Positions 41,474 to 51,032 are shown, counted from the first letter of the stretch. The stretch is DNA of 64,000 bases from Pseudomonas subflava (GCF_023823685.1 NZ_JAMXBF010000015.1:1-64000), one strand, 5' to 3'. Numbers and translations: made by a program. The notes: generated by a model from the sequence alone, not told the origin.

Positions 41474-43396
41474 TTACTCCGAATCTTGGCGACCACGCCG
41501 GGAAACCGCTTGCTTGAGCTGTTCGGCGAACTGTTCCAAGGGCATGGAGCCCAGATCGACACCTTCGCGGGTACGCACAGCAACGGATCGTGTCTCAACT
41601 TCCCTGTCGCCGATAACCAGGAGATAGGGAACCTTGAGCAAAGTATGCTCGCGGATTTTAAAGCCGATTTTTTCGTTTCTCAAGTCGGACTTGGCACGGA
41701 AACCGCTTTGGTTGAGAGTTTTCTCGACCTCGAGAGCGAAATCGGCCTGCTTGTCGGTGATGTTCATGATCACCGCCTGGGCCGGCGCCAGCCAGGCCGG
41801 GAACGCCCCGGCGTAATGCTCGATGAGCATGCCGATGAAGCGTTCGAAGGAGCCGAGAATGGCGCGGTGCAGCATCACCGGACGGGTGCGACTGTTGTCC
41901 TCGGCAATATAGTTGGCGTCTAGGCGCTCCGGCAGGTTCGGGTCGTACTGCAAGGTGCCGCACTGCCAGTTACGGCCGAGGCAGTCCTTCAGGGTGAACT
42001 CGATCTTCGGGCCGTAGAAGGCGCCCTCACCCGGCTGATATTCCCAGGCCAGGCCGGACTCATTCAGCGCATCGGCCAGCGCGGTCTCGGCACGATCCCA
42101 CAGCTCGTCAGAACCTACGCGCTTGGCCGGACGAGTAGACAGCTTCATGGCGATATCGGTGAAACCGAAGTCGGCATACACCTGCAGGGTCAGCTTGATG
42201 AAGTCGGAGGCTTCCTTCTTCACCTGCTCCTCGGTGCAGAAGATGTGCGCGTCGTCCTGGGTGAAGCCGCGCACGCGCATGATGCCGTGCAGCGCGCCGG
42301 AGGCCTCATTGCGGTGGCAGGAGCCGAACTCGGCCATGCGCAGCGGCAGGTCGCGGTAGGACTTCAGGCCCTGATTGAAGATCTGCACATGGCACGGGCA
42401 GTTCATCGGCTTCACCGCGTAGTCGCGATTTTCCGACGACGTGGTGAACATGTTCTCGGCGTAGTTCGACCAGTGCCCCGAGCGCTCCCAGAGGATGCGG
42501 TCGACCACCTGCGGCGTGCGCACCTCGACGTAGCCACTCTCGCGCTGTACCTGGCGCATGTACTGCTCAAGCACCTGATAGACGGTCCAGCCGGCCGGGT
42601 GCCAGAACACCATGCCCGGCGCCTCTTCCTGCAGATGGAACAGATCCAGCTGCTTGCCGATGCGGCGATGGTCGCGTTTCTCGGCTTCCTCGATGCGCTG
42701 GATGTAGGCCGCCAGCTGCTTCTTGTCCGCCCAGGCAGTACCGTAAATGCGCTGCAGCTGCTCGTTCTTCGAGTCGCCACGCCAGTAGGCACCGGAAATC
42801 TTGGTCAGTTTGAACGACTTGAGGAAACGGGTATTTGGCACATGCGGGCCGCGGCACATGTCGACGTACTCCTCGTGGAAGTACAGGCCCATGGCCTTCT
42901 CGTCCGGCATGTCGTCGATCAGGCGCAGTTTGTATTCCTCCCCACGCGCCTGGAACAGCTCGATGACCTCGGCGCGCGGCGTCATCTTCTTGATGACGTC
43001 GTAGTCCTTGTCGATCAGCTCGGCCATGCGCTTCTCGATGGCCGCCATGTCTTCGGGCGTGAAGGGGCGATCGATGGCGATGTCGTAATAGAAGCCTTCC
43101 TCGATCACCGGACCGATCACCATCTTGGCGTTCGGGTAGAGCTGCTTGACCGCGTGACCGACCAGGTGGGCACAGGAGTGGCGGATGATTTCCAGCCCCT
43201 CTTCGTCCTTCGGCGTAATGATCTGCAGGGTCGCGTCGCTCTCGATCAGATCGCAGGCATCCACCTGTTTGCCGTTGACCTTGCCGGCCAGGGTGGCCTT
43301 GGCCAGACCGGCACCGATGGACTGAGCCACCTCGAGCACGGATACGGGACGATCGAACGAACGCTGGCTGCCGTCGGGAAGAGTAATGGTGGGCAT
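41474..43396 (-). CDS. thrS: Threonine--tRNA ligase
   Basis: A 640-aa class II synthetase, standard length. The N-terminal TGS domain (MPTITLPDGSQRSF) is followed by the editing domain with its HSCAHLVGHAV and YVDMCRGPHV motifs. The catalytic core includes KPMNCPCHVQIF with a zinc-ligand cysteine, and FGSCHRNEASGALHGIMRVRGF as motif 2. The anticodon-binding domain closes the protein. The start at 43396 has GGAGAGGAGG upstream. It heads the leftward translation operon. Confidence 0.97.
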   Translation of the reverse strand: MPTITLPDGSQRSFDRPVSVLEVAQSIGAGLAKATLAGKVNGKQVDACDLIESDATLQIITPKDEEGLEIIRHSCAHLVGHAVKQLYPNAKMVIGPVIEEGFYYDIAIDRPFTPEDMAAIEKRMAELIDKDYDVIKKMTPRAEVIELFQARGEEYKLRLIDDMPDEKAMGLYFHEEYVDMCRGPHVPNTRFLKSFKLTKISGAYWRGDSKNEQLQRIYGTAWADKKQLAAYIQRIEEAEKRDHRRIGKQLDLFHLQEEAPGMVFWHPAGWTVYQVLEQYMRQVQRESGYVEVRTPQVVDRILWERSGHWSNYAENMFTTSSENRDYAVKPMNCPCHVQIFNQGLKSYRDLPLRMAEFGSCHRNEASGALHGIMRVRGFTQDDAHIFCTEEQVKKEASDFIKLTLQVYADFGFTDIAMKLSTRPAKRVGSDELWDRAETALADALNESGLAWEYQPGEGAFYGPKIEFTLKDCLGRNWQCGTLQYDPNLPERLDANYIAEDNSRTRPVMLHRAILGSFERFIGMLIEHYAGAFPAWLAPAQAVIMNITDKQADFALEVEKTLNQSGFRAKSDLRNEKIGFKIREHTLLKVPYLLVIGDREVETRSVAVRTREGVDLGSMPLEQFAEQLKQAVSRRGRQDSE

Positions 43397-43589
43397 GGCG
43401 CCTCCTCTCCTAGTGGTGACCCCTACCAAAGGTCACATGGGTTGGGATGAGCCAGGAAGCGATCCGGAGGTGTACCTGCCTGACGATGGCAGGAGCCTTG
43501 CGGCCAACCGGAGCCGGACCAGAGTCACTGGAAGTAAACGAGCCGGGAATGCTTTCAGAAAGCCGGAGCCCTGACAAGCAGCCAATAAA
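43397..43589. other. thrS upstream region
   Basis: No gene seen. A small dyad GTGACC/GGTCAC lies at 43416-43436 just before the thrS ribosome-binding site and could be part of a translational operator; the evidence is weak. Confidence 0.3.
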
Positions 43590-43615
43590 AAAGGGGTCGT
43601 ATGAACGACCCCTTT
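43590..43615 (-). terminator. Terminator of tRNA-Val
   Basis: An 11-bp perfect stem (43590-43600 with 43605-43615), loop ATGA on the plus strand, followed by TTTTTTA on the leftward transcript, 6 bp past the tRNA 3' end. Confidence 0.88.
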
Positions 43616-43621
43616 CGGATT

Positions 43622-43698
43622 TGGTAGGCACAATTGGACTCGAACCAACGACCCCCACCATGTCAAGGTGGTGCTCTAACCAACTGAGCTATGTGCCT
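43622..43698 (-). tRNA. tRNA-Val (anticodon GAC)
   Basis: 77 nt with encoded CCA. The acceptor stem pairs AGGCACA with TGTGCCT. The anticodon stem CCACC/GGTGG holds loop TTGACAT, giving anticodon GAC. The T-arm contains GGTTCGAGTCC. It lies upstream of thrS on the same strand, with its own promoter and terminator. Confidence 0.96.
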
Positions 43699-43711
43699 GC
43701 AATGGAGGCGC

Positions 43712-43739
43712 ATTTTAGGGAGATTCGTTTGGCTGTCAA
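43712..43739 (-). promoter_or_regulatory. tRNA-Val promoter
   Basis: Minus strand: perfect -35 TTGACA at 43739-43734, a 16-bp spacer and -10 TAAAAT at 43717-43712, then a GCGCC discriminator, 13 bp upstream of the tRNA. Spacing and discriminator match the triple promoter at the left edge. Confidence 0.8.
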
Positions 43740-43883
43740 CACCTTTTTTCGCTAAGCCTCTGAAAAAGTGGATTTTTTGCCGCACAGCGGGACGTTGTAA
43801 ATTTTGCACAGAGGCTAGCCGGCGGATTCCGCCTCGGGTAGCATCCGCCCATTCCGTAAAAAATAAAGAACATAGGTTCAAAT

Positions 43884-45167
43884 ATGGCGCACACACCCTA
43901 TCCCCAGTCCTACTACGCCGCCTCGGCCAATCCGGTGCCGCAGCGCCCGGCACTGCAGGGTGAGACCGAGACCGATGTCTGCATCATCGGCGCTGGCTAT
44001 ACCGGCCTCTCCACCGCCCTGTTCCTGCTGGAGAACGGCTTCAAGGTCACCATCGTCGAAGCCGCCAAGGTCGGCTTCGGAGCCTCCGGCCGCAACGGCG
44101 GCCAGATCGTCAACAGCTATAGCCGTGACATCGACGTGATCGAACGCACCGTCGGCCCGAAACACGCCAAGCTGCTGGGCGACATGGCATTCGAGGGCGG
44201 CCGCATCATCCGCGAGCACATCGCCAAGTACGACATCCAGTGCGATCTGAAGGACGGTGGCGTGTTCGCCGCCAACTCTCCCAAGCACATGAAGCACCTG
44301 GAGTCGCAGAAGAAGCTGTGGGAGCGCTACGGCCACACCCAGCTGGAGCTGCTGGATGAGAAGCGCATCCGCGAAGTCGTGGATACCGACACCTATGTCG
44401 GCGGCATGCTCGACATGAGCGGCGGCCACATCCACCCGCTCAACCTGGCCCTGGGCGAGGCCGCCGCGGTCGAGTCGCTCGGCGGCATCATCCACGAGCA
44501 GAGCCCGGCGATCCGCGTCGAGCGCGGCGCCAACCCCGTGGTGCATACCCCGGAAGGCCGGGTGAAGGCCAAGTTCGTGGTGGTCGCCGGCAATGCTTAC
44601 CTGGGCAACCTGCTGCCGGAGCTGGCCAGCAAGTCCATGCCCTGCGGCACCCAGGTGATCACCACCGAGCCGCTGTCCGACGAGCTGGCCAGGAGCCTGC
44701 TGCCGCAGGACTACTGCGTCGAGGACTGCAACTACCTGCTCGACTACTATCGCCTGTCCGGCGACAAGCGCCTGATCTTCGGCGGCGGCGTGGTCTACGG
44801 CGCGCGCGATCCGGCGAACATCGAGGCGATCATCCGGCCGAAGATGCTCAAGACCTTCCCGCAGCTGAAAGACGTGAAGATCGACTTCGCCTGGACCGGC
44901 AACTTCCTGCTGACCCTGTCGCGCCTGCCGCAAGTCGGCCGCCTCGGCGACAACATCTACTACTCCCAGGGCTGCAGCGGCCACGGCGTGACCTACACCC
45001 ACCTGGCCGGCAAGCTGCTGGCGGAAACCCTGCGCGGCCAGGCCGAGCGCTTCGACGCCTTCGCCAGCCTGCCGCACTACCCGTTCCCCGGCGGTCGCCT
45101 GTTCCAGGTACCGTTCAGCGCCATCGGCGCCTGGTACTACAGCCTGCGCGACAAGTTGGGCGTGTAA
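43884..45167 (+). CDS. FAD-dependent amine oxidase, PuuB/PauB-like
   Basis: A 427-aa DAO-type flavoprotein. The FAD motif GAGYTGLSTA (about residues 36-45) and the ASGRNGGQIV stretch (about residues 71-80) are typical of gamma-glutamylputrescine oxidases, which oxidise glutamylated polyamines in putrescine catabolism. The C-terminal YYSQGCSGHGVTYTHLAGKLLAE motif contacts FAD. No pauA-type ligase is adjacent, so the polyamine role is inferred from family alone. A strong terminator follows. Confidence 0.85.
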   Translation: MAHTPYPQSYYAASANPVPQRPALQGETETDVCIIGAGYTGLSTALFLLENGFKVTIVEAAKVGFGASGRNGGQIVNSYSRDIDVIERTVGPKHAKLLGDMAFEGGRIIREHIAKYDIQCDLKDGGVFAANSPKHMKHLESQKKLWERYGHTQLELLDEKRIREVVDTDTYVGGMLDMSGGHIHPLNLALGEAAAVESLGGIIHEQSPAIRVERGANPVVHTPEGRVKAKFVVVAGNAYLGNLLPELASKSMPCGTQVITTEPLSDELARSLLPQDYCVEDCNYLLDYYRLSGDKRLIFGGGVVYGARDPANIEAIIRPKMLKTFPQLKDVKIDFAWTGNFLLTLSRLPQVGRLGDNIYYSQGCSGHGVTYTHLAGKLLAETLRGQAERFDAFASLPHYPFPGGRLFQVPFSAIGAWYYSLRDKLGV

Positions 45168-45182
45168 TAACGACCGCACACG

Positions 45183-45210
45183 AAAACGGCGCCCGAGGGC
45201 GCCGTTTTTC
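45183..45210 (+). terminator. Terminator after PauB-like gene
   Basis: AAAACGGCGCC/GGCGCCGTTTT stem with loop CGAG, followed by TTTTT. The flanking A- and T-runs let it serve the convergent DUF2388 gene too. Confidence 0.85.
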
Positions 45211-45225
45211 ATTTCCGGTCGAGGC

Positions 45226-45531
45226 TCAGATGGCCAGGATCGCCTGGGCCAGCTGCATGTCGTCCATCTGCAGGGCCGGCAGCTTGCCGCGAATGTGCTG
45301 CAAGGCCGCCTCAAGATGCGCACCGCGGATGGCGCCGGCGCTGGCGACGAAGCTGGCGGCATCGTCTTTGGCCTCGCGCACCACCTTGTCGTCGGAGAAG
45401 GTGGACGAGGTGACGTCGGTGGTGCCCTCCACCGTATTGACCATGGCGTCGGTGGTCACCACGAAACTGGTGGCTCCCGCCTGCAGACTGAACCCCAGGG
45501 CCAGAGCGGCCAGCCAGTGCTTGCTTTGCAT
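45226..45531 (-). CDS. DUF2388 family secreted protein
   Basis: A 101-aa protein with a signal peptide (MQSKHWLAALALGFSLQAGA, cleavage at about residue 20). The mature part contains TSFVVTTDAMVNTVEGTTDVTSSTFSDDK and then KDDAASFVASAGAIRGAHLEAAL, the pattern of the Pseudomonas DUF2388 family, whose function is unknown. CAGGAG lies 9-10 bp before the ATG. Confidence 0.8.
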   Translation of the reverse strand: MQSKHWLAALALGFSLQAGATSFVVTTDAMVNTVEGTTDVTSSTFSDDKVVREAKDDAASFVASAGAIRGAHLEAALQHIRGKLPALQMDDMQLAQAILAI

Positions 45532-45699
45532 GATGCGAACTCCTGTGAGACGAAGTTGAAACCGGGCAGCAGGATACCAGCGCCTTGCTGAAGGTATAGC
45601 AGCCAGGCGCGGCGTCAGGATATACCGCTCGGTGCCCCCTATTCTCCGGGACCAGCGGGCCGGTAGCATGGCGCCACTCATTTCCGCAGGGCGGCAGGC

Positions 45700-46197
45700 A
45701 TGGACATCTTCGCAGCGATCTACGGCACCTTCGCCTCGGCCTTTGCCGGTGACGGCCAGAGCATCGCGCTGCTGGGGGCGCTGTACGTCTGTGCGGTGAT
45801 GCTGTCCACGGCCATTTATCTCTGGCTGATCTGGCAGTGGCCGAGCACCCGCGGCCAGCTGCTCGCCCAGGGCGTCGCGCCGTTCGGGGCGACCGAGCTC
45901 GTCCCGGCCCAGCAGAACCACGTGACCAAGGTGGCCTAGTGCTACGAGGTGGACGGGCACACCTACACCGGCAATCGCCTCTCGCCCTGGAAGGTCATGG
46001 CCAGCACCAATGCGCGCTTCGTGTTGCAAGCCCAGCTGCGCGGCATCCAGATGGATGAGTCCGGCGGGGTCACGGTGTTCTACAACCCACGCAAACCCGC
46101 ACGCAGCTACCTGATCCGCTCGGGCCCGATCAAGCAGGCGCTGACGCTGCTGTCCGCCCTCGCGCCGGTCGCGCTGTATCTCTGGGCCTATCGCTGA
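45700..46197 (+). pseudogene. DUF3592-like membrane protein interrupted by an amber codon
   Basis: One reading frame runs from the ATG at 45700 to the stop at 46195-46197 and would give a 165-aa protein, but a TAG stands in frame at 45937-45939. Before it lie a membrane segment (SIALLGALYVCAVMLSTAIYLWLIW) and AQQNHVTKVA. After it comes CYEVDGHTYTGNRLSPW, the conserved core of DUF3592-like proteins, then a second membrane segment near the end. TGG to TAG (Trp to stop) is the simplest cause. A GTG at 45949 could restart translation of the C-terminal half. A sequencing error or natural suppression are alternatives. Confidence 0.72.
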
Positions 46198-46218
46198 AGC
46201 GCAGCCAGCCGCTTCGAC

Positions 46219-47166
46219 TCAGTGAGAGGACACGTAGATCGCTCCAGCGAACGGTTCTGGGAGGGCGAAGCTCTCGCGCATGCGCCTGGCCTCGGCTGCG
46301 GGGCTCAGGCCGAACAGCCGCTTGAACTCCCGGCTGAACTGCGACGCACTGGTGTAGCCCACCGCGTGGCTCGCCGCCTCGGCGGTCAGGTCACGGCGCA
46401 CCATCAACAGCCGCGCCTGGTGCAGACGCGTCGACTTCACATACTGCATCGGTGCCATCTGGGTGATCGCCTTGAAATGGCTGTGGAAGCTCGGAACGCT
46501 TATGCCCGCTTCCTGCGCCAGCCGGGTGACATCCAGCGGGCTCGCATAGTCGGCATGGATCAGGCGCAGCGACCTGCCGACCCTGCCGAACTGGCCGCGC
46601 ATCGCCAGGGCTTCGCGCATCGCGCCACCCTGCTCGCCGGTAAGCACGCGAAAGTACAGCTCGCGCAACAGACCGGGACCGAGCACGGCGGCCTCCAGCG
46701 GCGTCTGCATCGCCTCGAGAAAGCGCAGCACGGAGGCCTGCATCGCCCCGTCCATCAACGTGGAAGTCATGCTGCGTGGCGCCTGCTGCAGCTGCGGCGC
46801 GCTCTTGCCGTCGATCTGCGCCGCCAGCTCCGCGGCCAGGCTGAAATCGAGGTGCAGGTAGAGCGCCAGCAGCGGCCGTTCGGGCGTTGCCTCGGTCTCC
46901 ATGCTGAACGGCACGGGAGCGGAGACGGCCAGGTAGTGGTGTTCGTCGTACAGGTACAGCTGGTCGCCGAAGTAGCCACGCTTGCTTCCCTGGCAGACGA
47001 GAACAATGCCCGGATCGTAGAGAACCGGCGTGCGCGACAGCGCCCGATCCGAGCGCAGGATGCGCACGCTAGGCAGCGCCGTGAGGTTGTAGCCCTCGTC
47101 CGGTGCCAGCGCCTGCAGCAGCGCGACGATGCGTTCGCGGCTGTGCGGGGAGAGATCGTGCTGCAT
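46219..47166 (-). CDS. AraC family regulator with AraC_N (PF06719-type) domain
   Basis: A 315-aa regulator. The N-terminal cupin-like AraC_N domain (about residues 30-190; VCQGSKRGYFGDQLYLYDEHHYLAVSAPVPF) resembles PF06719. The C-terminal double helix-turn-helix ends with RHASQFSREFKRLFG-type sequence (SASQFSREFKRLFGLSP, about residues 278-294). It is divergent from an SDR gene across about 110 bp and probably controls it. The inducer is unknown. Confidence 0.88.
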   Translation of the reverse strand: MQHDLSPHSRERIVALLQALAPDEGYNLTALPSVRILRSDRALSRTPVLYDPGIVLVCQGSKRGYFGDQLYLYDEHHYLAVSAPVPFSMETEATPERPLLALYLHLDFSLAAELAAQIDGKSAPQLQQAPRSMTSTLMDGAMQASVLRFLEAMQTPLEAAVLGPGLLRELYFRVLTGEQGGAMREALAMRGQFGRVGRSLRLIHADYASPLDVTRLAQEAGISVPSFHSHFKAITQMAPMQYVKSTRLHQARLLMVRRDLTAEAASHAVGYTSASQFSREFKRLFGLSPAAEARRMRESFALPEPFAGAIYVSSH

Positions 47167-47274
47167 CGGCCCTCGCGATCATAGTTTTAGGCAAGAAAAA
47201 CAGCGAAACCTGACTGTTTCAGTCATGACACGAAGAACTGTATGCACTCCCCAAACGAGATCACGGAGTGCTCC

Positions 47275-48105
47275 ATGACCATCCACAAGACATTACTGAT
47301 CACCGGCGTGAGCAGCGGGTTCGGCCGCGCCCTCGCCGAGGAAGCCCTGGCAGCGGGTCACAGAGTCGTCGGCACCGTGCGAAGCCGCGAGGCGCAGCAT
47401 GACTTCGAGTCGTTGTCCGCCGATGCCCATGGTCGCGTGCTGGACGTGACCGATTTCGCCGCGACCGACAGCGTGGTGAGCGAGATCGAGGCAAGCCTGG
47501 GCCCCATCGACGTGCTGGTGAACAACGCCGGCTATGGCCACGAGGGCATTGTGGAAGAGTCGCCGCTGTCGGAAATACGCCGACAGTTCGAGGTGAACGT
47601 CTTCGGCGCCGTGGCCATGATCAAGGCGTTGCTGCCCGCGATGCGTCGGCGCCGCCGCGGCCACATCCTCAACATCACCTCCATGGGCGGCTTCATCACA
47701 ATGCCGGGGATTGCCTACTACTGCGGCAGCAAGTTTGCTCTGGAAGGCATCTCGGAGGCCCTCGGCAAGGAACTTCAACCCTTCGGCATCGCCGTCACGG
47801 CCGTGGCCCCGGGCTCGTTTCGCACCGATTGGGCAGGACGCTCGATGGCACGCACGCCCCGCTCCATAGCCGACTATGACGCCAGCTTCGATCCCATCCG
47901 CAAGGCCCGCGAAGACAAGAGCGGCCAGCAGCTGGGCAATCCGCGCAAGGCCGCGCGCGCGATGCTCGCGGTGATCGCCGCCGAGCATCCGCCTGCGCAC
48001 CTGCTGCTGGGCAGCGATGCCCTCGGCCTGGTGCGCGTCAAGCTGGCGGCGCTGGAAGGTGAGATCGCCGAGTGGCAGGCCCTCACGCTGTCCACGGACG
48101 GCTGA
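47275..48105 (+). CDS. Short-chain dehydrogenase/reductase, divergent from AraC gene
   Basis: A 276-aa oxidoreductase. The cofactor motif TGVSSGFG lies at residues 10-17, NNAGYG near residue 83 and the catalytic YxxxK as YYCGSK near residue 150. The start at 47275 has ACGGAG upstream; an earlier in-frame ATG at 47242 does not. The pairing with a PF06719-type AraC regulator is common in pseudomonads and suggests an inducible detoxification or redox role. The substrate is unknown. Confidence 0.87.
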   Translation: MTIHKTLLITGVSSGFGRALAEEALAAGHRVVGTVRSREAQHDFESLSADAHGRVLDVTDFAATDSVVSEIEASLGPIDVLVNNAGYGHEGIVEESPLSEIRRQFEVNVFGAVAMIKALLPAMRRRRRGHILNITSMGGFITMPGIAYYCGSKFALEGISEALGKELQPFGIAVTAVAPGSFRTDWAGRSMARTPRSIADYDASFDPIRKAREDKSGQQLGNPRKAARAMLAVIAAEHPPAHLLLGSDALGLVRVKLAALEGEIAEWQALTLSTDG

Positions 48106-48817
48106 CGACCATTGGTCCGCCGCGCTGCGGACCACCCATCGCCTTGTTCCAAGAAACCCGCAGCCCGAGTCGCGCCCGGTGTTAGCATGCCTGCGCCGCA
48201 AGGTGATAGGCGTAGATGGCTAAGGCCTCCGCGACCTCTGCGGCAAAGCAGCTCGACACGGCAAGACTGCGAGGCGCAACCGCCTCGCATCGGTGTGACG
48301 ATGGGCTCCTCCGGGATCGGGAGCCGACACGCGTGACGCCGATGGAACTTTGCCCTTCCCTCTCAGCTCGCATCTTCTTGCTCACGCCAGGAAATGCGGC
48401 GCCCTGCTAGATCCCACCGTCCGCACCGGCATCACCTCCTGTCGTGACAACAAGCTCCCGTGGCCACAATGCCGAACGCATGTACGGCCGACGGTTATCA
48501 ACATGCGAGACCCAGTCCCGCCCGACACGAGTACCCAACATGGCCGCTCCCATCATCTGCCGTACCTATCGGCGCCCCATCCATCAGTGCAACTGCTACC
48601 GTTGCCGCCCGATCGGCGCCACCGAACCCTTGGCGCCTCGCCTGAGCGAGCAAGCGTCCGGCAAGAACCTGTCCCTGCGATAACGGCGTCTCATGGCGAC
48701 GCCGAACTCCATCCGACCGGCGCCAAGGCGCGACCGCTCGAACGGCTGCCTGGTCTTGCGCATCACCAAGAGCAACGTCCGCTCCACCGAGCCGAAGCTC
48801 GATGGAGACATTTCCCT
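48106..48817. other. About 710 bp without a supportable gene
   Basis: Between the SDR stop and the small membrane protein I find no frame with a ribosome-binding site and family resemblance. The short frames present (for example 48444-48683 and 48693-48875) are arginine- and proline-rich with scattered rare codons and look like chance frames. It may hold an untranslated RNA or a decayed gene. Confidence 0.4.
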
Positions 48818-49132
48818 TCAGGGACGACTCGCCCCGTCTGTCATCGCCACCGCGTCCCGTGGACTGAGGTTGTAGGCGCCTCCCGGTACGCCCAGCTCTT
48901 CGCTCCCCGCACGCGAGGGACGCGAACCCATCGATTCCGCCCGCTCCGATGCTTGTGCCAAGGCGCGCTTCATGGCGCAGTCACCGGTCAGCCCGCGCTT
49001 GAGCGCAAGCAACGAAACCGCCACCTCGAGGCATCCGCCGATGCCGCCGCGCTTGATGCCATTGCCGACGCCGGCGAGGCCGACGGCCAGCGACAGTGCT
49101 CGTTCCCAGCCATTCACATTCTGTTCGCTCAT
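48818..49132 (-). CDS. Small membrane protein (DUF2892-like), copy 1
   Basis: A 104-aa protein. NVNGWERALSLAVGLAGVGNGIKRGGIGGCLEVAVSLLALKRGLTGDCAMKRAL forms two closely spaced hydrophobic segments, as in DUF2892/YgaP-like proteins; the rest is hydrophilic. GAAACATCC precedes the ATG, and GAGAGGAAA lies just upstream as the ribosome-binding site. It resembles the protein encoded at 57787-58143 over the N-terminal half. It lies just downstream of the glycan-cluster ABC exporter on the same strand. Confidence 0.7.
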   Translation of the reverse strand: MSEQNVNGWERALSLAVGLAGVGNGIKRGGIGGCLEVAVSLLALKRGLTGDCAMKRALAQASERAESMGSRPSRAGSEELGVPGGAYNLSPRDAVAMTDGASRP

Positions 49133-49256
49133 GGATGTTTCCTCTCGTTGATGCCGCCCCGTGGGCGGGTTGTTCGCATCGCCGGGGCCGGCCCGGCGTT
49201 GCGGGAAATCGATGGCCCGCTCGCGCCCTGATAAGGCATTCGGCCAGCCGCCGGAC

Positions 49257-51032
49257 TCATCCCGTAGAGCCCTTGAAACTCGAGGCCTGGATCTGCCAGA
49301 GGTCGGAGAACACGCCACCCTGCCGGCGCAAGCGTTCCGGCGGGCCGTCTTCGACGATCCGGCCGCTCTCCAACACCACCACGCGGTCAAACTTGGCCAG
49401 CGTGGACAGCCGGTGCGCCACCGCCACCACCGTACTGCCCTGCATGAGACTGGAAAGCGCCGCCTGGATTTCGCCTTCGGAGCGGGTGTCCAGCGCCGAC
49501 GTGGCCTCGTCGAGAATCAGGATCGGCGCGTCCTTGAGGAAGGCACGGGCGATGCCCAGGCGCTGGCGCTGGCCGCCGGAAAGCATCACCCCGCGCTCGC
49601 CCACCAGGGTGTCGTAACCCTGCGGCAGCTCCCGGATGAAGCCGTCGCAGAGCGCGTGGCGGGCGGCGGCCAGAACCTCCTCGTCGCTGGCGTCCGGGCG
49701 GCCGTAGCGGATGTTCTCGCGGATGCTGCGGTTGAACAGCGCCGTTTCCTGCGGCACCACGGCCATGCGCGCGCGCAGGCTGTCCTGGCTGACCTCGCTG
49801 ATATCCTGGCCGTCGATCAGCACGCAGCCCGCCTGCACGTCGTCGAGGCGCTGGATCAGGCCGATCAGGGTCGACTTGCCGGCCCCCGACGGCCCGACGA
49901 TGCCGACCTTCTGCCCAACCGGGATGTGTAGGTCGAAGCCGTCGAACACGCTGCGGCCGTCCGGGTAGGTGAAGGACACGTCGCGGAATTCGATGTCGCC
50001 GCGCGACAGCGATAGCTGCGGCTCGGGATCGTCCAGTTCGTGGGGCTGGACGATGATCCGCAGGGTGTCTTCGATGGCGCCGAGCTGCTGGGTGGCGTCG
50101 ACCAGCGCCAGCGCCAGATCGCGCGAGCCGTGCAGTATGCGGAAGGTCAGCGCGCTGACCATGACCACGTCGCCGGGCGTGACGCTGCCGGCGATCCACA
50201 GCTGGATCGCCCACACCAGCATGCCGCCGGCCATCAGCGACAGACAGATGTCGTGGATCACCCGCGCCTTCTCCAGGTACATCCAGCTGCGCCGCTGGGC
50301 GCGCGCCTCCAGGCCGATCTCTTCAGCGAGCCGCTGGGCCTCACGGTCACGGGCGGAAAAGGCCTTGATGGTCCAGACGTTGGACACCACGTCCACCAGC
50401 TCGCCGCCGACCCGCGCCGCCTGGGCGGCGAAGCGCTGGTGCTTGCTGCGCCCACGGATGCCGAAGGAGAGGATCAGTACGCCCACCACCACGACGAAGC
50501 CGATCAGCGCCCAGGCCATCTGCCAGTGCACGGTGAACAGCACGATGACCGCACCGATAAAGTCCACGCACGGCGGCATGATCTTCCAGGCCAGGCCGCC
50601 GTATATGGCGCCGGCCGCCTGGCCGGTGGCCGAGATGCGGTTGCCCAGGGCGCCGGCGTAGTGTTGGGCGAAGTAGCGCATGGGGTGGCCGGTGAGGTGG
50701 CGGAACAGGTCGACGCGCAGGTCCACACAGCTGGCCACCACGGTGCGGCAGCCCAGCCAGCCGCCCAGGCGCCAGAACACGTTCTCCACCACGATCAGGC
50801 CGATGAACACGCCCAGCGGGAACCACACGTTGGCCTGTTGACGGTCGCCGGTCGCCATCGCGTCGACCAGCAGCTTCATGCCGTACTGCACCGCCACAGC
50901 GCAGCCGCCGGCGCCGGCGATCAGCAGGAACATTCCGGTGAAATGCCAGGGGCGTCGGCGCACGTAATGCGCCAGAAAGGCCAGCGGCCGGCCCGGCAGC
51001 TCGTCGCTCGACTGGCGTGGGCGAGCGCTCAT
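49257..51032 (-). CDS. ABC exporter, fused permease-ATPase
   Basis: A 591-aa half-transporter of the MsbA/type I exporter class. Six membrane helices occupy about residues 25-320. The ATPase domain has Walker A GPSGAGKST (about residue 390), the signature LSGGQ (about residue 494), Walker B LILDEATSALD and the switch AHRLST. As a homodimer it would flip a lipid or lipid-linked glycan. It overlaps the GH1-like gene by 4 bp, which ties it to the glycan cluster. Confidence 0.9.
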   Translation of the reverse strand: MSARPRQSSDELPGRPLAFLAHYVRRRPWHFTGMFLLIAGAGGCAVAVQYGMKLLVDAMATGDRQQANVWFPLGVFIGLIVVENVFWRLGGWLGCRTVVASCVDLRVDLFRHLTGHPMRYFAQHYAGALGNRISATGQAAGAIYGGLAWKIMPPCVDFIGAVIVLFTVHWQMAWALIGFVVVVGVLILSFGIRGRSKHQRFAAQAARVGGELVDVVSNVWTIKAFSARDREAQRLAEEIGLEARAQRRSWMYLEKARVIHDICLSLMAGGMLVWAIQLWIAGSVTPGDVVMVSALTFRILHGSRDLALALVDATQQLGAIEDTLRIIVQPHELDDPEPQLSLSRGDIEFRDVSFTYPDGRSVFDGFDLHIPVGQKVGIVGPSGAGKSTLIGLIQRLDDVQAGCVLIDGQDISEVSQDSLRARMAVVPQETALFNRSIRENIRYGRPDASDEEVLAAARHALCDGFIRELPQGYDTLVGERGVMLSGGQRQRLGIARAFLKDAPILILDEATSALDTRSEGEIQAALSSLMQGSTVVAVAHRLSTLAKFDRVVVLESGRIVEDGPPERLRRQGGVFSDLWQIQASSFKGSTG

